Positions 1 to 12,854 of a stretch of 64,000 bases of DNA are shown here, piece by piece (positions within the stretch are counted from its first letter, which is position 1; each line of letters begins with the position of its first letter). The position numbers and the translations under genes are program-made. The notes under the pieces were generated by a model, which saw only the letters and a list, made by a program, of their open reading frames with translations, was not told where the DNA came from and searched no databases. Source of the stretch: Cymbidium sinense (lineage: Eukaryota > Streptophyta > Magnoliopsida > Asparagales > Orchidaceae). The DNA lies in the NCBI GenBank assembly GCA_021442155.1, contig CM038222.1:106705121-106769120 (forward strand). The letters run 5' to 3'.

Positions 1-3000
1 ACTAAACCCAAAATTCAAATCTAAATTTAAAATCTTTCTTTAAGTCACTTTGATTTTTTCTTAAGGACTTAGCCTAGATCATGTTCAAATCACTTCAAAT
101 CTTTGAAATTTGATCTTAACCCATTTATATTCTCATTTATATTCACATATATAAATGAAATATAAATTCAAACAACCAAAACTAACTCCAAAACTCAAAC
201 TCAAATTCAATCTAAAACTAACCTAAGCCTTTCAAGTCAAAATCTTAAAATTAGCCAAATCAATTTCAAATCAAGCCAAACCCTTGATTTTTCTTTATGA
301 TTCAATCAGTTCTTCAATCATGAATCCAAATATAAACATAAACTTCAATCACCAAACCAAAACTAAATCCAAAAATCAAACCCAAATCAAGCTCATGTTC
401 ACCCTTTTGAACTAGAAATTGTCAAATGAAGCAAAACTTATTTGACTTTAAACCACTTACAAATGGATTTATATTTCAATCATAAGTCCATATGTGAGTT
501 CAATCAAACTCAAAACAAGCTCTGACCAAGCCATTTGACCTACTTAGGCTCACTTGACCCAAAGTGACCTAAAGTACCCTTATGAGCCAAATTCTAATCC
601 TAACCAAATTAGATTGAACTAAGCCTATCTAAGCCTCACATTGTGAACAACAATCATCATAAGATGATCAATCACTCAAATTGGGTCAAACCAAGTCAAA
701 CCTAAAGGTTGACCAAGTCAACACTTAGCCAAAATGAAACCCAACATAGCCAAAATCTATCATAGGACAAATTGATTGAAACCAATGATCTAAGCTCATT
801 CATGATTACTATTTGAACTTGACCAAGTCAACATTTGAGCCTAACCTAGCCCAATTGGCCACTTAACCCAAGTTGACCCAACTTGACCTAAAAAGTCAAA
901 ATGTGTCAAAACTTGATCTAAGCCAAATTGATTGAAACCAATGGGTCAAGTTCATTCCAAAATGATTGTTGAACTTGATCAAAGCCCTAATTGCCCAACT
1001 AGACCTAACCCTGCCCAATCGACCATGAACCCAATTTGACCTAAAGGGTCAAATTGAGCCAAATTCAAATTTAACCAAAATTGAATGGAAAAAAAGATAC
1101 CAATCCATTTCATATGGCCAACCAAACATGAACCAGCCCATGACCTAACCCAAATAGGTCAAATGTGTCAATTTGGTCAACTTGACCCATTTGACCTGAA
1201 TGAACTCAATTGAACCAAAACCTAATATAAACCAAATTGAATCAAACCAAAGCCACCAAAAAATTTCAAATGGTCATATGAACTTGACCCAACCATTGGT
1301 TTGACCCAACCATTGGTTTGACCCAATTTGACCAATTGGTCCACTTGACCTAAGTTGACCCATTTTGACCTAAATGGGTCAACATGAGCCAAATTATATC
1401 AAATCAACTCCAAATTCAATGAAACTTGGCCTAACCCATTTTTGAAAAGTGTCAAACATATTCAAATTGAAACCTAAGCCAAATGACCTTTTTACCCCTA
1501 TGTCAAAGGGTAAATTTTGGCCAAATCCACTTAGAATTTGGTCAAATCCTTTCCATACCCACTTGAAACCCTATTAGTGGATCAAGTGGATACTAGGGAG
1601 GGTGGTGTACCCAACTCAATGGGTTTTGATTAACCCAACCTAGCCCAAGGTCAAAATTGACCGCTTGCTTGAATATGGGCACATGGGAATAATTCCTCCA
1701 CTCATTTCAAGCACATGACACCTCACCACCCCACTCCTTAGGACAAACTGAATGCAAGGACACCTCTTACAGCCAAATAAACCCATTACATAAGCTCAAT
1801 TGGATCAAAATGATAAGTGCAGGTACGATCGTCTGATCCTTCAAGGGGGAGATATACTTCCCCTAATTTTAATTCATTTACACAGTCTCATACTCAATTA
1901 AGCTAAGGAAAGCCGGTGGATCCTTTGCTAAGTGATCTCAAGCCTCCTAGAAGGAAATAAACTTCTCCATTCTTAGTTTTCATGGTTTGAAAATAAAGGT
2001 GCTCCACTCAAAATCAAACTTACTCCACACTTCAAATTAACCCATTTCCTTTTGTAAGCTCCATCAATGATCTAGATCAAACTTTCCTAAGCTCCAAAGG
2101 CAAGGGAGGTGCTACCTTGATCAAGCCAGAGCTGAATCAAGGAGGAGTTGGCCCGTAGGAGGATCCACCCAATCTTAAGACCTCAAACTCTCAGCAAAGC
2201 TTCATCTCCACTAGACGAAGCATCTCCAAGGGAATCAAGTGCCAATGATCACCTCTGGTAAGGTTAGCCATTAAACTGAGCTTAAATTCAATATGGTTAG
2301 GTCTTTTATGAAGTGAATTTTAATCCCATGCAAATCTAGCCATTAGATGTATTTGGCTTTATGCTTAGATGGTATGGGTAAATTTTGGGATCAATCTGAG
2401 CTTAATCGAGCTCGGATCATCCCCTAGAAGATGGACGGTGTCCATTCTTCATAGAGGAATACAGGGATAGATCATGGGTCATCCATCTGTGCATTTTGGA
2501 TGGACGACCATGATTTAAGATACGTAGCTCCACATTTTAACCCCTTTGATCCGTGGCTTTAACCTCAACCGTCCAATCCTTGATCAGACAGGTGATGAGA
2601 AAGCGCATAGCCCTGTCGCTAATGCGACATTATGATGTGATAACTTTATTATTGAATCCTATAATTCCATGTGGAATGTGCATGCCGTGTTAGTGGCCTA
2701 CATGGCGTTGAGAGGATTAAACACTTAATTAGGCTTCTTTAATTATTAATTAATGATGGAAACTTCCTAAATTTATATATAAGCCTAGAAAAGTTTGAAA
2801 ACTATGACATAAACTGCATTGGATAGATAATTAAATATAGAATATTCTAAAAATGATTTGAAAGGATTTTGAATAGAACATTTTTTCTAGATTTGGGTTT
2901 TATTGGGAATGTTATTTTGCTAATTACCATCTAATTACTCTACTGATTAATTCAAAACTTCTTGTGCTTAATTAATGGGATGACTACTACTTCCCTTAAT

Positions 3001-5660
3001 TTTCTTGGAATTTATTGGTGGCTTAATTAGGGGAATTTCTAGTTCATTTCTTAATCACTCCCTTAATGTAATTAAGCTTAATTAAGAGCATAATTAGTGG
3101 TTTAACCCTCTGATTGAGTTAATTAAGCTTTAATTAAGTGAATCTGAGGTCAAGGGAATAATTTTGGGATGTTTTCCTTAAGATATTCCTTAAACCCCCT
3201 ATCCTTTCTTAATCCAACTTTAGTTAAGGGTTAATTCACTAATTGCCCCATTAATTAAATTTATAAAACTAAAAATTTCCTGAACTCAATTAATCTATCT
3301 TGGGTAGATGCTTAGGTGTTCAATAACCTAAGTACATTAAGGAAATAAGAACCAAACTCACATGTGTGAGAGGGGTTATGAAAGCAGTTAAGTTAAACTC
3401 CTTAGTTTAATTAATCATTAATCATGAGACAATTGCATTAGGCCCTTTTATTTCCTAGGTGAATTATTGATTTAAATTCCTTGTGTGGTTTTATGTCATC
3501 TCATTGACTTGTAATTATGTGATTAGGTATTCTAAGGTGGTGTAGATAAAGGGATAATTAGCACACTTAATTCATTCCTTAACCTAACCAAAGCTTAAAA
3601 TTGATCTGATCACCTAAAATAAAACTAAAACAACAAACATATGTGGGAATGGGTTTGGAACAACAAACTCATCTCACATTTCTCAAATTAAATCAAACTC
3701 AAAACAAAATTAAACCTTTTTTAAAAATAACTTGATTTGCTTTAAGCTTTTTTATATCATAAGATTGTATTTAAGAATTAATTAGGGTGAATGTGTTTAC
3801 ATGCTTTCATCACTTTAGTTCTTTCATAATATGCTAAATGTGTATGTCATATGAGTTTCATGCATTCATGCTTCTCAAAAATAAAATTAAAAATGAAATG
3901 TTTCCTTTATGTCAAATTACATAGTTTGGCTAAAAATAAAAATATGAATGGCTATCATGACTATTAAATCCAAAACTATTTTCAAAATCTATAAATGAAA
4001 TACCTGAAACTAAAATTGTGCTACTATAATTATTTATAAGCTTGCATGCAAATTTAAATATGAAGATGTGTATAGTGTGGCCGTCCTTGTCTTTTCTTTT
4101 AGCATAGTTTTGACTAGGATTTGGAAAAGTATATAGTTCATTTGAAAAGAACACAACACTTTCCTAACCCCATTTCTATCCATTCCTATGCTATTACCTA
4201 AGAAGGATATCCACTCTTGCACATATAAATTGCATAAACAAAATAAACAAACAAATACAAACTTTTTTTGCATCTTTCTTTTTTTCCATTCATTTCTTTT
4301 ATTCATGTGGACATATTTAAGAAAAGTGGTATATTAGTCTGGACAACCCCGGGGTTGTGAGGCTTTAAGTAGCCCTAAGTATGTACCTTAAACCCCTAGT
4401 GCTAATAATGGCGTCATACTCACTTATGACTTTCATACATAAATGTGTGCATGTGAAAAATGGATAAGAAAATATCTTTTCTACTTAATGAAAATCATGC
4501 ATCATAAAGCATTCAAAAGTAACTCACATAACATTCATCATAAAGTATGCTAAACATTTCTATTTGTATGTATAGATATGCTAAGAATTCATTATATACA
4601 TGTTATACATGTTGGGAAAGAAAATGAAGTAATGTGTGTTTTTTTATCTTAATTCACTTTATTTAATCTTAAAATGCCTTTCCTTTTGAATAAATTTTAG
4701 GAAAAATATAAACATAGGAATAATTAAAATACATAATAAAACATTCACTAAACAAAATCAAATATGAACCCACTTTAGAAATTACTTAAGGTAGGGAAGG
4801 AAAGAGAAGTTCTCTTCTCTTTTCCCTCTCTTTAAAACTTAGTAATTAATTGTAAGATTCACTTAAACCAAACCAAAATACAAAATAAAATCAACCCAAA
4901 TCAACTAAATAACTTAAATGAAATCACCCATCTATGTTGAACATCTTCACACTTAAGAAAATCTAAACCTTAAAGCTATAGCTCAGCATACCACACAAAC
5001 CTTTTTAAAGCACACATATTAGGTTAAGTCACCACATCTAGCTTTAGGTTAGGGCGGTGCATGGCTTGATGTTTTCTTTTGTTTTGTGATGTATTGTTTC
5101 TAGTCTGGATGTTAGGGTGTATGTGCATAGAATGAGTGGTAGGGCGATTTAGTCTAATCATTATTTTATGCAGGGAATTGAGCTTAAGGGGTGCTGTAAT
5201 AAAAATATAAATACTTTTTCTGTGCAGGTATTCATACCCCTAAGCATAATCTAATAGGCTAGGTGGACTTGGTTACCTATGTGTGGGGTTCTAGGTCCAA
5301 TAAACATGCTTAGGATTTAAATGATTTATTGAGCTAATCTTTATTTTGCAGGTGTTTGTTAGATTTACTTTACTTTTTCATGTAATTTTTTTTCAATTAA
5401 GATTTTGGAATTAATGTTATGGGGGATTAGGATGAACATTGGTCATAAGATTATATCCTATGTACCATGTGAAGCCATTGGAGCAACCACCTTCCAACCA
5501 TCCAAAAGAAGGAACCAAAAGAAGAAAGAAGAAAGAAGAAAAGATGAAATGAAGACCCTCATAATATGAATTTCCTAACTTGATTGAAAATCAATTCATT
5601 TGTAATCCAGGTTGTATAAGGGTAGAACTTGGCTACCCAATTTGTTTTCGGGTTTGTCCA
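1..5660 (+). repeat. 5' LTR of element A (5' end outside the window)
   Basis: This stretch aligns in order with 21,735-27,679 and, inverted, with 52,454-58,5xx and 31,577-36,8xx. It ends in CA at 5,659-5,660, one base before the PBS. It contains a ~177-bp tandem-repeat unit near its start, a TTGAC-rich domain (about 530-1,650), a moderately unique block (1,650-2,640) and a very AT-rich half with many AATTAA runs. Bases about 3,460-4,395 are absent from the 3' LTR. By eye the two LTRs of element A match at roughly nine bases in ten, which points to an old insertion. No open reading frame in it resembles a protein. Confidence 0.88.
530..1650 (+). promoter_or_regulatory. TTGAC/GTCAA-dense (W-box core) domain of the LTR
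   Basis: I count about 30 TTGAC or GTCAA pentamers in about 1.1 kb, many as TTGACC or TTGACY. Random sequence of this length would give only a few. TTGAC(C/T) is the established core bound by plant WRKY factors. The same density recurs in the matching part of the other LTRs (for example 22,430-23,040, 24,290-24,760 and, inverted, 35,200-35,900 and 56,690-57,560). The location in the upstream half of the LTR suits a U3 enhancer, but binding and induction are inference. The repetitive wording of the region could also reflect drift of a short ancestral repeat. Confidence 0.45.
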
Positions 5661-5661
5661 G

Positions 5662-5674
5662 TGGTGCCCGACCA
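5662..5674 (+). other. Primer binding site of element A
   Basis: TGGTGCCCGACCA starts one base after the terminal CA of the LTR, as expected for a PBS (tRNAs end in CCA, so a PBS starts TGG). The same string follows the LTR at 27,681. I could not assign a tRNA with confidence. It is not the common plant initiator-Met site. Confidence 0.7.
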
Positions 5675-7678
5675 TAAATGACATTTTATTCTTTTGCATT
5701 AGCTTTATAAAATGTTTGATATTTTGTTTAGCATGCACATTAAAATGGCATATTTTCCAAATTTCTTCCTTACTTGATGTATGGCCTGGATGATGATTAG
5801 GCTCTTAGGAAAAAATAAATATTTTACCAAATAATCAACTCAAAGTTAAAAGCAAATAGCTCATAACCTCATTTAAAGCTTAAGTTAAAATCAAGATAAA
5901 AGAATTAGAAACCTCTTTTCATAACATTATGCATAAAAGCATATTGTTACACTCTTGATTGGAGGGATTTCACCTTTGCCAGAGAAAATTGGCTTGACCT
6001 TTGAGAGCCATGGTAGAAACACACCTCCCCCTTCTTCCTAATTTTGGCCCATAATCTTACTTCTCATGCATTAGGCATATTAATCCTATAAGCTCGAGTC
6101 AAATGATTATCCAAAAATAAAAATAACATGTAATATGTTTTGCATTAGATCTAGGTCATTTTTCATTCCCTTACATGATCTAGCCTCTTAGGGAGTGTGT
6201 TTAAAGATTTAGTCTCTTTCTAAATAAATAACAACCTTGCTATCTTGCATAAAGCATATGACTTACCTACATGAATTTAAAGTCATAGGAGGAGTTAGTT
6301 GGTGGCTACCCCTAAGCTTGTAAGTCCAAGCAGTCGGGTTGTTTGTCCTCTCTTGTGGAGGCAAACCAAATTCCCATTTTCACCTTAGATTTAGGTCGTG
6401 CTTTTTGGCCCTCGCCAAAGCTCTCTAGATTTAGTTTCTGAGGTTGCTTCTCCCTTCTATGGGCCATAAACATAAATCCTCACCTCTTAGGCATTTTCCA
6501 TAACCTTGTATTATGGAATTATAAGACCTAAACTTCTAATAAAAATTCAACTCAAATAAATAATTCAATTTCAAAAATATAAAGCCCAACCATAGGATAG
6601 TTTGAGATGCTCGCTAGGTTTCCTAGCATCATGAGCATCTCGTACTTATCTTCCTTTAGCTTCGATAATAACTCCTTCTCTTTGATCAATACAATTTGAT
6701 CTTCCAAAATAAATTAATCGATTGATAGTCCTACATATTGAAATCTTTAGAGATAATGATCATTTACCTTAATCGAAGTATTCTTAGAGAATCTCCTTCC
6801 TTAGGATGTAATTAACTATGGGGGCTTGCCCTTGTAAGGAACTTGATGGACCTTATTTAAAATAAGCCCTACTTTACTGTTTCATGTAAAGTAGGGGAAG
6901 AATCTTTGGTACATATGCATGCCCATTATCCATAAGAGTCCTTATTAAGGTGATTAGGTTTATTGTAGGGTAGTGATTTCTATCTTTTGAGATAGTACAC
7001 CTCTTCTCAATGTCATACCTGATCACCCTCAATAAGAATATCTTCAGATCTATGTGGTGTCAAAAATACATAGAAGGAGAAGTATATTTCTATCTTCATT
7101 TTATCCCGCATAGAGTGAAGATGGAAGTATACATCTATTTTAGAAATCTTATCTATAAAAAATTTCACCATAGATTTTTATGGTGACTTTGCTAGGGATG
7201 GTTCCTCTCGCCATCTTTGGTAAATGATCGTGGTCTCCAAGTATTGATAGTGGATTTGTACTTTGGAATGAATCCAAGACTATCTTTCGTTCCATTGGAA
7301 CTTAGCTTTTTTCTTCCTTAAGTTAAGCTAGCCAACATCTTTAGGTTTTAGGACCTCACCCCGTGTTGGTCTTAAAACCCCCGTTGGGTTCCCCAATGGG
7401 TAAAAATAAAAATTGAAACAAAGAGAATTAATTAAAGACTTCCTCCTTACCATTTTCATGTTATGGAAAGGTTCATTCTAAAATAATAAAAACAAAATAA
7501 ATCCTTCATAAAAATCTTGCTTTTCAAAAAGCACTCTTTCAAAATGCACATAATAAAATATTTTGCACAAAAGTTTTCCAAAATCACCTTCTTCTAATAA
7601 TCTTTATGATTGTTATATGCAGGACCATCTTTACAAAAATAAAATTCCAACAATCACATTTTATAAAAAGCATAAATG
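5675..7678 (+). other. Untranslated leader, non-repetitive part, element A
   Basis: No coding sequence is visible. The block is conserved in order in element C (inverted, about 50,661-52,436) and in the diverged element D (61,562-63,000). Conserved pieces include a segment around 6,350-6,470 matching about 51,600-51,730 and 62,270-62,380. Conservation across diverged copies without an open frame suggests an RNA-level role such as packaging, translation control or splicing, which is inference. Confidence 0.6.
7181..7200 (+). other. Conserved leader motif (GGYGACTYTGCTRGGGATG-like)
   Basis: Element A reads TGGTGACTTTGCTAGGGATG. Element C reads TGGCGACTCTGCTGGGGATG on its own strand at about 50,899-50,918. 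From memory, a 'GGCGACTC(C/T)GCTGGGGA' string recurs upstream of gag in plant Tat/Athila-type elements; I could not check this. Its role is unknown. Confidence 0.5.
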
Positions 7679-9175
7679 AGTTTCTTCACTCAATTCATTT
7701 TGGTGAAGACCTCATTTTCAAATAAATTAATAATTCATCTAAAGAACAAATGAGTTTCTTCACTCAATTCTGAAGACCTCAAAAAGTAAATTTTAACAAT
7801 CATGTTTTCAAAAGCATAAAATTTGAAGATGGGTCTTTCCATTCAATGTATCCAAATGTGTTGAATGGATATTACATCTTAAAGTAAAATCACAACTTTG
7901 AAATTCCACTTATCACATTCCACATGTATTAGGTTGGAACTTTCACATTTTCAAAAAGCACATATGGAACCTCTCCATTCAATATACTCACATTTATTGA
8001 ATGGAGGTTTTATTTTCAAACAAAACCAAAAAATAAACTTTTAAAAAGCACATATGAATATCTCCATTCAATATACCCAAATTTATTGAATGAAAATTTC
8101 ATTTCCAAATAAAGTAACATTATTTTGAAATGCCACTTAACATATTTCATATATGATTAAGTTCATATTTCCTCTTTCAAAAAAAAAAAAGCAATATCAC
8201 ACACAAAATATACACCTTTGGAAAATAAAACATAATTGATTTCCATCTTACATATCCAAATTTGTTAAATGGAAATCTCCTTTTCAAAAATCAACAAAAA
8301 CAAAATTTTCAAAAAATATTTGGAACTTCAATTTAGCATACCCCATTTGCTAAAATGAAGTCTCTCCTTTTCAAAATCCAAAACAAAATTTTGAAACACC
8401 TTTTTTGGAGATTCATTTAGCATACTCAAATTTGCTAAGTGAAATTTCTATTTTAAAAAATTTTCAAGAAACACTTTTGGAACTTCATTTTTTAGCATAC
8501 CATATTTTCTAAAGTGAAGTCACCATTTTCAAAATAAAATCAAAACACAAAAAATTTTAAACACATCTTGGAATTTAATTTAGCATATTCAAAATTACTA
8601 AGTGAATTTTTCATTTTACAAAATTAAATGGAACTTCATTTTACCATTCCAAATTTGCTAAAGTGAAGTCTCCACTTTCAAACAAAAATTAAATCAAAAT
8701 CAAAAGAGAAACACATTAGGATTTCATTAGCATACTTAAATTTACTAAAAATCCTACTTTTCAAAATCAAATCAAAATCAAAAGAAACACATTAGGATTC
8801 CCTTAACATACTTAAATTTGCTAAGGATCCTACTTTTTAAAATCAAAATCAAAACCAAAAGAAACACATTAGGAGTTTCTTAGCATACTTAAATTTGCTA
8901 AGAATCCTATTTTCAAAAAAAACTTTCAAAATGAAACACACTTGGATTTTCCCATTAAGCATACCCAAATTTGCTAAATGAGAATTTCATTTCTCAAATC
9001 CCAAAATGATTCACAAAGAAAAATAAAGAAAGAAACAAAAAGAAGAAATTTTTTTCAAACATCTCACTTAGCATGCCCAAATTTGCTAAGTAAATTTCAA
9101 AAATCTCAAATCCAAAACAAAAGCAAATTGACCATTTACTTTAATATACCTAAATTTGTTAAATAAAGGGTTCTC
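7679..9175 (+). repeat. Array of ~18 hairpin-forming leader repeats, element A
   Basis: Units of about 60-110 bp share a core close to TTAGCATAC(C/T)(C/T)AAATTTGCTAA. Each unit is an imperfect palindrome whose arms flank a loop of about 9-12 bases. Examples are arms 8,325-8,338 with 8,348-8,361 (ACTTCAATTTAGCA with TGCTAAAATGAAGT), 7,968-7,984 with 7,995-8,009 (outer part AACCT...AGGTT) and 8,794-8,808 with 8,819-8,831 (AGGATTCCC... with ...AAGGATCCT). Arm sequences differ between units but stay complementary within each unit. The same array, inverted, lies in element C at 48,478-50,560. No protein is encoded. Confidence 0.82.
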
Positions 9176-9220
9176 AAGATCAAAATTAAAACCCAAATAT
9201 GAACCTATGGAAGAATCCTC

Positions 9221-10005
<785 letters not shown>

Positions 10006-11143
10006 ATGATTAAGCGGTACCATACATGCATCGCCAAGGAGATGGAGGCAGCTACACAATCAGTTGTGGAAGAATTTCCCAATTTGATTTCCCCGCTGGT
10101 TACAATGAACACATTCCATCCTCTCTCTAGGTCTAAAAAAAGGATGCTAGGAAGATCCCTACTTCGCCTCCACCAGCGGTTCGATTCCAACCCACAGTTA
10201 GTCAGAGCAGGAGGTCATATGTTGGCCTCTATTTAGTTCTTTGCCAGGTTAGCAGAGCTTACAGACATTCTGAGTCTAGGGCTCAATTAGACTTGAAATC
10301 TATTATCCCTCATAGTGTAGGGAAGCATCTACAGTAAGAGAGGGCAAAAGAGGCCCATACTACAGCTCATATCACTGGTCAAGAGAGGCGGAGGTTTGGT
10401 TGGCGTGCCTCACTCATTGATTTCACGATGTGTACCGTTGATCACGAATAATATTACATGGATTACTCACCAGGAGGAGGCTATATTGAGAGATGGTGGT
10501 GTCCACCACCTCTCTACCCCCCATCCACCATCACCCTTTCATGTATCACATCTCTTCCGCCAGGCCATGACTCACATCAGGAAAGAGGACCCTGGTGATC
10601 CACTATGGAGGGATCCCATTCCATCCACACTACCTACTATGGCAAGGCCGAGCTCTTCTGCTCAACCTTCTGCCCTAGTTATGGTGTGAAAGGAATGGAA
10701 ACCTCGAAGCATAGTGGTCGTCCCTTCACCATCACCACCGCAGCAGGATTTGGAGATGGTTACAACAGTCGTAGAGGGAGAGGGTGGCAACCTAGTTGCA
10801 CTTATGATCATAGAACCTCTTAAGAGTGTCACCCCTTACAGAGTCAGTCATAGTTAAGAGTGTATATCTTCTAGCTAGTATAGCCCTCATAGGTTTGATT
10901 CTCTAATAGCAGGGGAGGTGTGCCTCCGATACGATGTGGATCCCACCGTGCATTTGTACTAGTTTTGACAGAACATTATTTAGATGACATAATAGCTCAC
11001 TATTTCATGGAAAAGAAGGAGATCCTAGGATACGACTGGTCTGATGAGGAGAAGATTAGCTTTGATCCCAATAAAGATGATTTGTTGGGAGACTTAGCCG
11101 GGATTTGCATGGTAGATACCAGGGGATCCCTCCTTAGAGAATA
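10006..11143 (+). pseudogene. gag: Gag N-terminal region (or upstream ORF), decayed, element A
   Basis: The frame opens with MIKRYHTCIAKE at 10,006. Element C opens with MIKRFHTQIAME at 47,910, so this start is conserved between copies and is the likeliest start of the element's first protein. Further on, HYFMEKKEILGY followed by DLLGD and CMVDTRGSLL (about 10,977-11,140) recurs almost identically at 46,830-47,000. Between these blocks the frame is broken by stops and shifts. Ogre elements carry an extra ORF before gag, so this could be such an ORF rather than the Gag N-terminus; the broken frame prevents a decision. No catalytic motif is visible. Confidence 0.55.
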
Positions 11144-11243
11144 GTAGGCCATGAAATGTGATGAGGCTTAGCAGGAAGACACAGCCTAATCATCCCAACA
11201 CCTATGATATCAATTAAAATAGAAAGATGAACAAATAGATAGG

Positions 11244-12130
11244 ATGGAGAGGCAGCATGAGGACTTATTAGCAGCAGTCTTAGTACTTCAGAAAGAAGCA
11301 CCAGCAGTTCATCCTACCACATCTGAGACTAGTCAGCCGGAGTTGGTGCGTGCCTTGGACCCTGCTAGAACTTTATCTCCATTAGAGCAAGGTAGCACCA
11401 GCATGTATAGGAAGGTAGTGGAAAGTACCTTCATACAAGAGAAAGATATCAAGTCTATGGTTGAGCAGGAGGTGAAGGAAGCATTGGATCAAGCCATGGG
11501 AGGATCCTCAATTCCAAAGGGTAGACCCTACCCGGAGGAATTTGATGCAATCCAAAATCCCAAGGGTTTCATATCACCATTCTTAAAGAGTTTGGATGAC
11601 AGTGGAAACTCAAAGCAGCACATTATCCATTTCAGAGCTAGTTGTTGCAACATTGGTGGCAGTGACGTTTACTTTTCCATCTCTTTGTCAGTAACCTAGC
11701 AAGGTAGCTTTTGATTAGTATGTTGAACTTTCCAATAGTTCAGTAAATACATTTACTAAGTTGGAGCAACTCTTTATCAAGTGAGTCTCTTGTTGATTAC
11801 ATTCTCAGATGGCATGACCTGAGTATGAAATGCGAGCCACAGCTATCTGAACATCTTGCCATTGAGATTCTTCTAAAGAATATCCATGGTCCAATCTTCT
11901 TCATGCTTAAGGGATTCACCATCAAAACTATCAAGAAGTTAATCAATAAGGCTAATCTAAGGAGAAAAGCAGTTGCCTTTTCAAGATCACAAAGCCAAAG
12001 CTAGAAGGTATACGAAGAAGCCCAAAGTGATAGTGATAAGGGAAATCAACCGAGATCAATCAGAGATCACAACCTCAGATCTTCCACCTTCTACCACCAT
12101 CGGGTAGCCTTGCATATAGTAGCCTCACTC
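11244..12130 (+). pseudogene. gag: Gag capsid region, decayed, element A
   Basis: The open part runs 11,244-11,699 (151 codons). It starts with MERQHEDLLAAVLVLQKE, a likely helical segment, and continues with GRPYPEEFDAIQNPKGF and then LDDSGNSKQHIIHF. This matches the typical plant Gag pattern 'F.G..DP..H...F' at the start of the capsid domain. The homologous segment of element C is at about 46,100-46,600. After 11,699 the similarity continues in other frames with several stops, for example around 11,780-11,990, where the usual 'L..LF..QF' and late capsid segments are expected. The product would form the virus-like particle in the cytoplasm. Confidence 0.65.
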
Positions 12131-12312
12131 AACCTCCTCCTCACCCACATCACTAGTAGTAATGATACATATGCCTACCGCCAGGTAGTTATGGCGCACC
12201 TACTCTTTTGGATAAACTTAACAAGCCTTATTCATTTAAGAGGGAGGTAATTAGGAAGATCTTTAAAAATCTATTAAAGAAGCTTGATTTTTAGCTACCC
12301 GAACCTAGGAGA

Positions 12313-12852
12313 TTGGAGGAAGTGGGCAAAAGCCATGATCCAAACTTTTTCCCCTGCCACCATATGCTAGGTCATGTTTTAGAGGACTGCTTCACATTTA
12401 AGGAATGGCTTGAACATAGCTCCAAGACCGGTGATGTAGTTATCCTGAAGGAAAACTTTGTGGAACAACCATCCAGTTCCATTAGAGTAATCCTTAGGGA
12501 TACTTGTGATCCTTCCAAAACCAAAGAAGGTTGGGATATCACCTTATCAAAAACCTCTAAAAAGATTGTTCAGAAGATCAAGAAACTTTCCTTCGGTGCA
12601 GTCAAACCTCAACATCAAGGAAGGTTTTCAAGTTGCGAGCCAACTCAAGAAAGGGGAGCTCGGAGTAGCAATTATGTGCGACAAGATAACCCCAGAGCAC
12701 CATCACGAGTCCATCCACCTCAGGTCACCATTTGGTACCACATAGGTACACTACTTCTTCTTCTGCTAGTAGATAACTTATATCAACAGATGAGGGCATC
12801 AAATCCCTCACCCCTCTTACTTTACTTGATTTCTACTTTGCATCTCCTATAA
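12313..12852 (+). pseudogene. gag: Gag nucleocapsid with CxxH...GH...C knuckle, element A
   Basis: This 179-codon open segment contains HDPNFFPCHHMLGHVLEDC. The spacing resembles the variant zinc knuckle of Tat Gag proteins (C-x2-H-x3-GH-x4-C), with the first Cys shifted or mutated in this copy. The next 60 residues are basic (KTSKKIVQKIKKLSF), fitting RNA binding. Element C has the same block at 45,359-45,685, with its knuckle eroded (PHLDDC). The frame begins inside the ancestral polyprotein; the first ATG here is not a real start. Confidence 0.6.
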
Positions 12853-12854
12853 AA

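Noticed and set aside
2770..2790. TATATATAAGCC as a TATA box of the LTR promoter
   Set aside because: The motif is not kept at the matching place in the other LTRs (for example 25,798 and about 55,350), and the whole region is AT-rich.
4034..4306. 90-codon minus-strand frame in the 5' LTR
   Set aside because: Low-complexity composition, no similarity, and disrupted or absent in the other LTRs.
5662..5674. Assigning the PBS to a named tRNA
   Set aside because: The string does not match any plant tRNA 3' end I can recall with certainty.
7679..9175. Regular spacing of palindromic repeats, resembling a CRISPR array
   Set aside because: Unit lengths vary, spacers are not unique, the sequence is eukaryotic transposon leader and no cas genes exist here.
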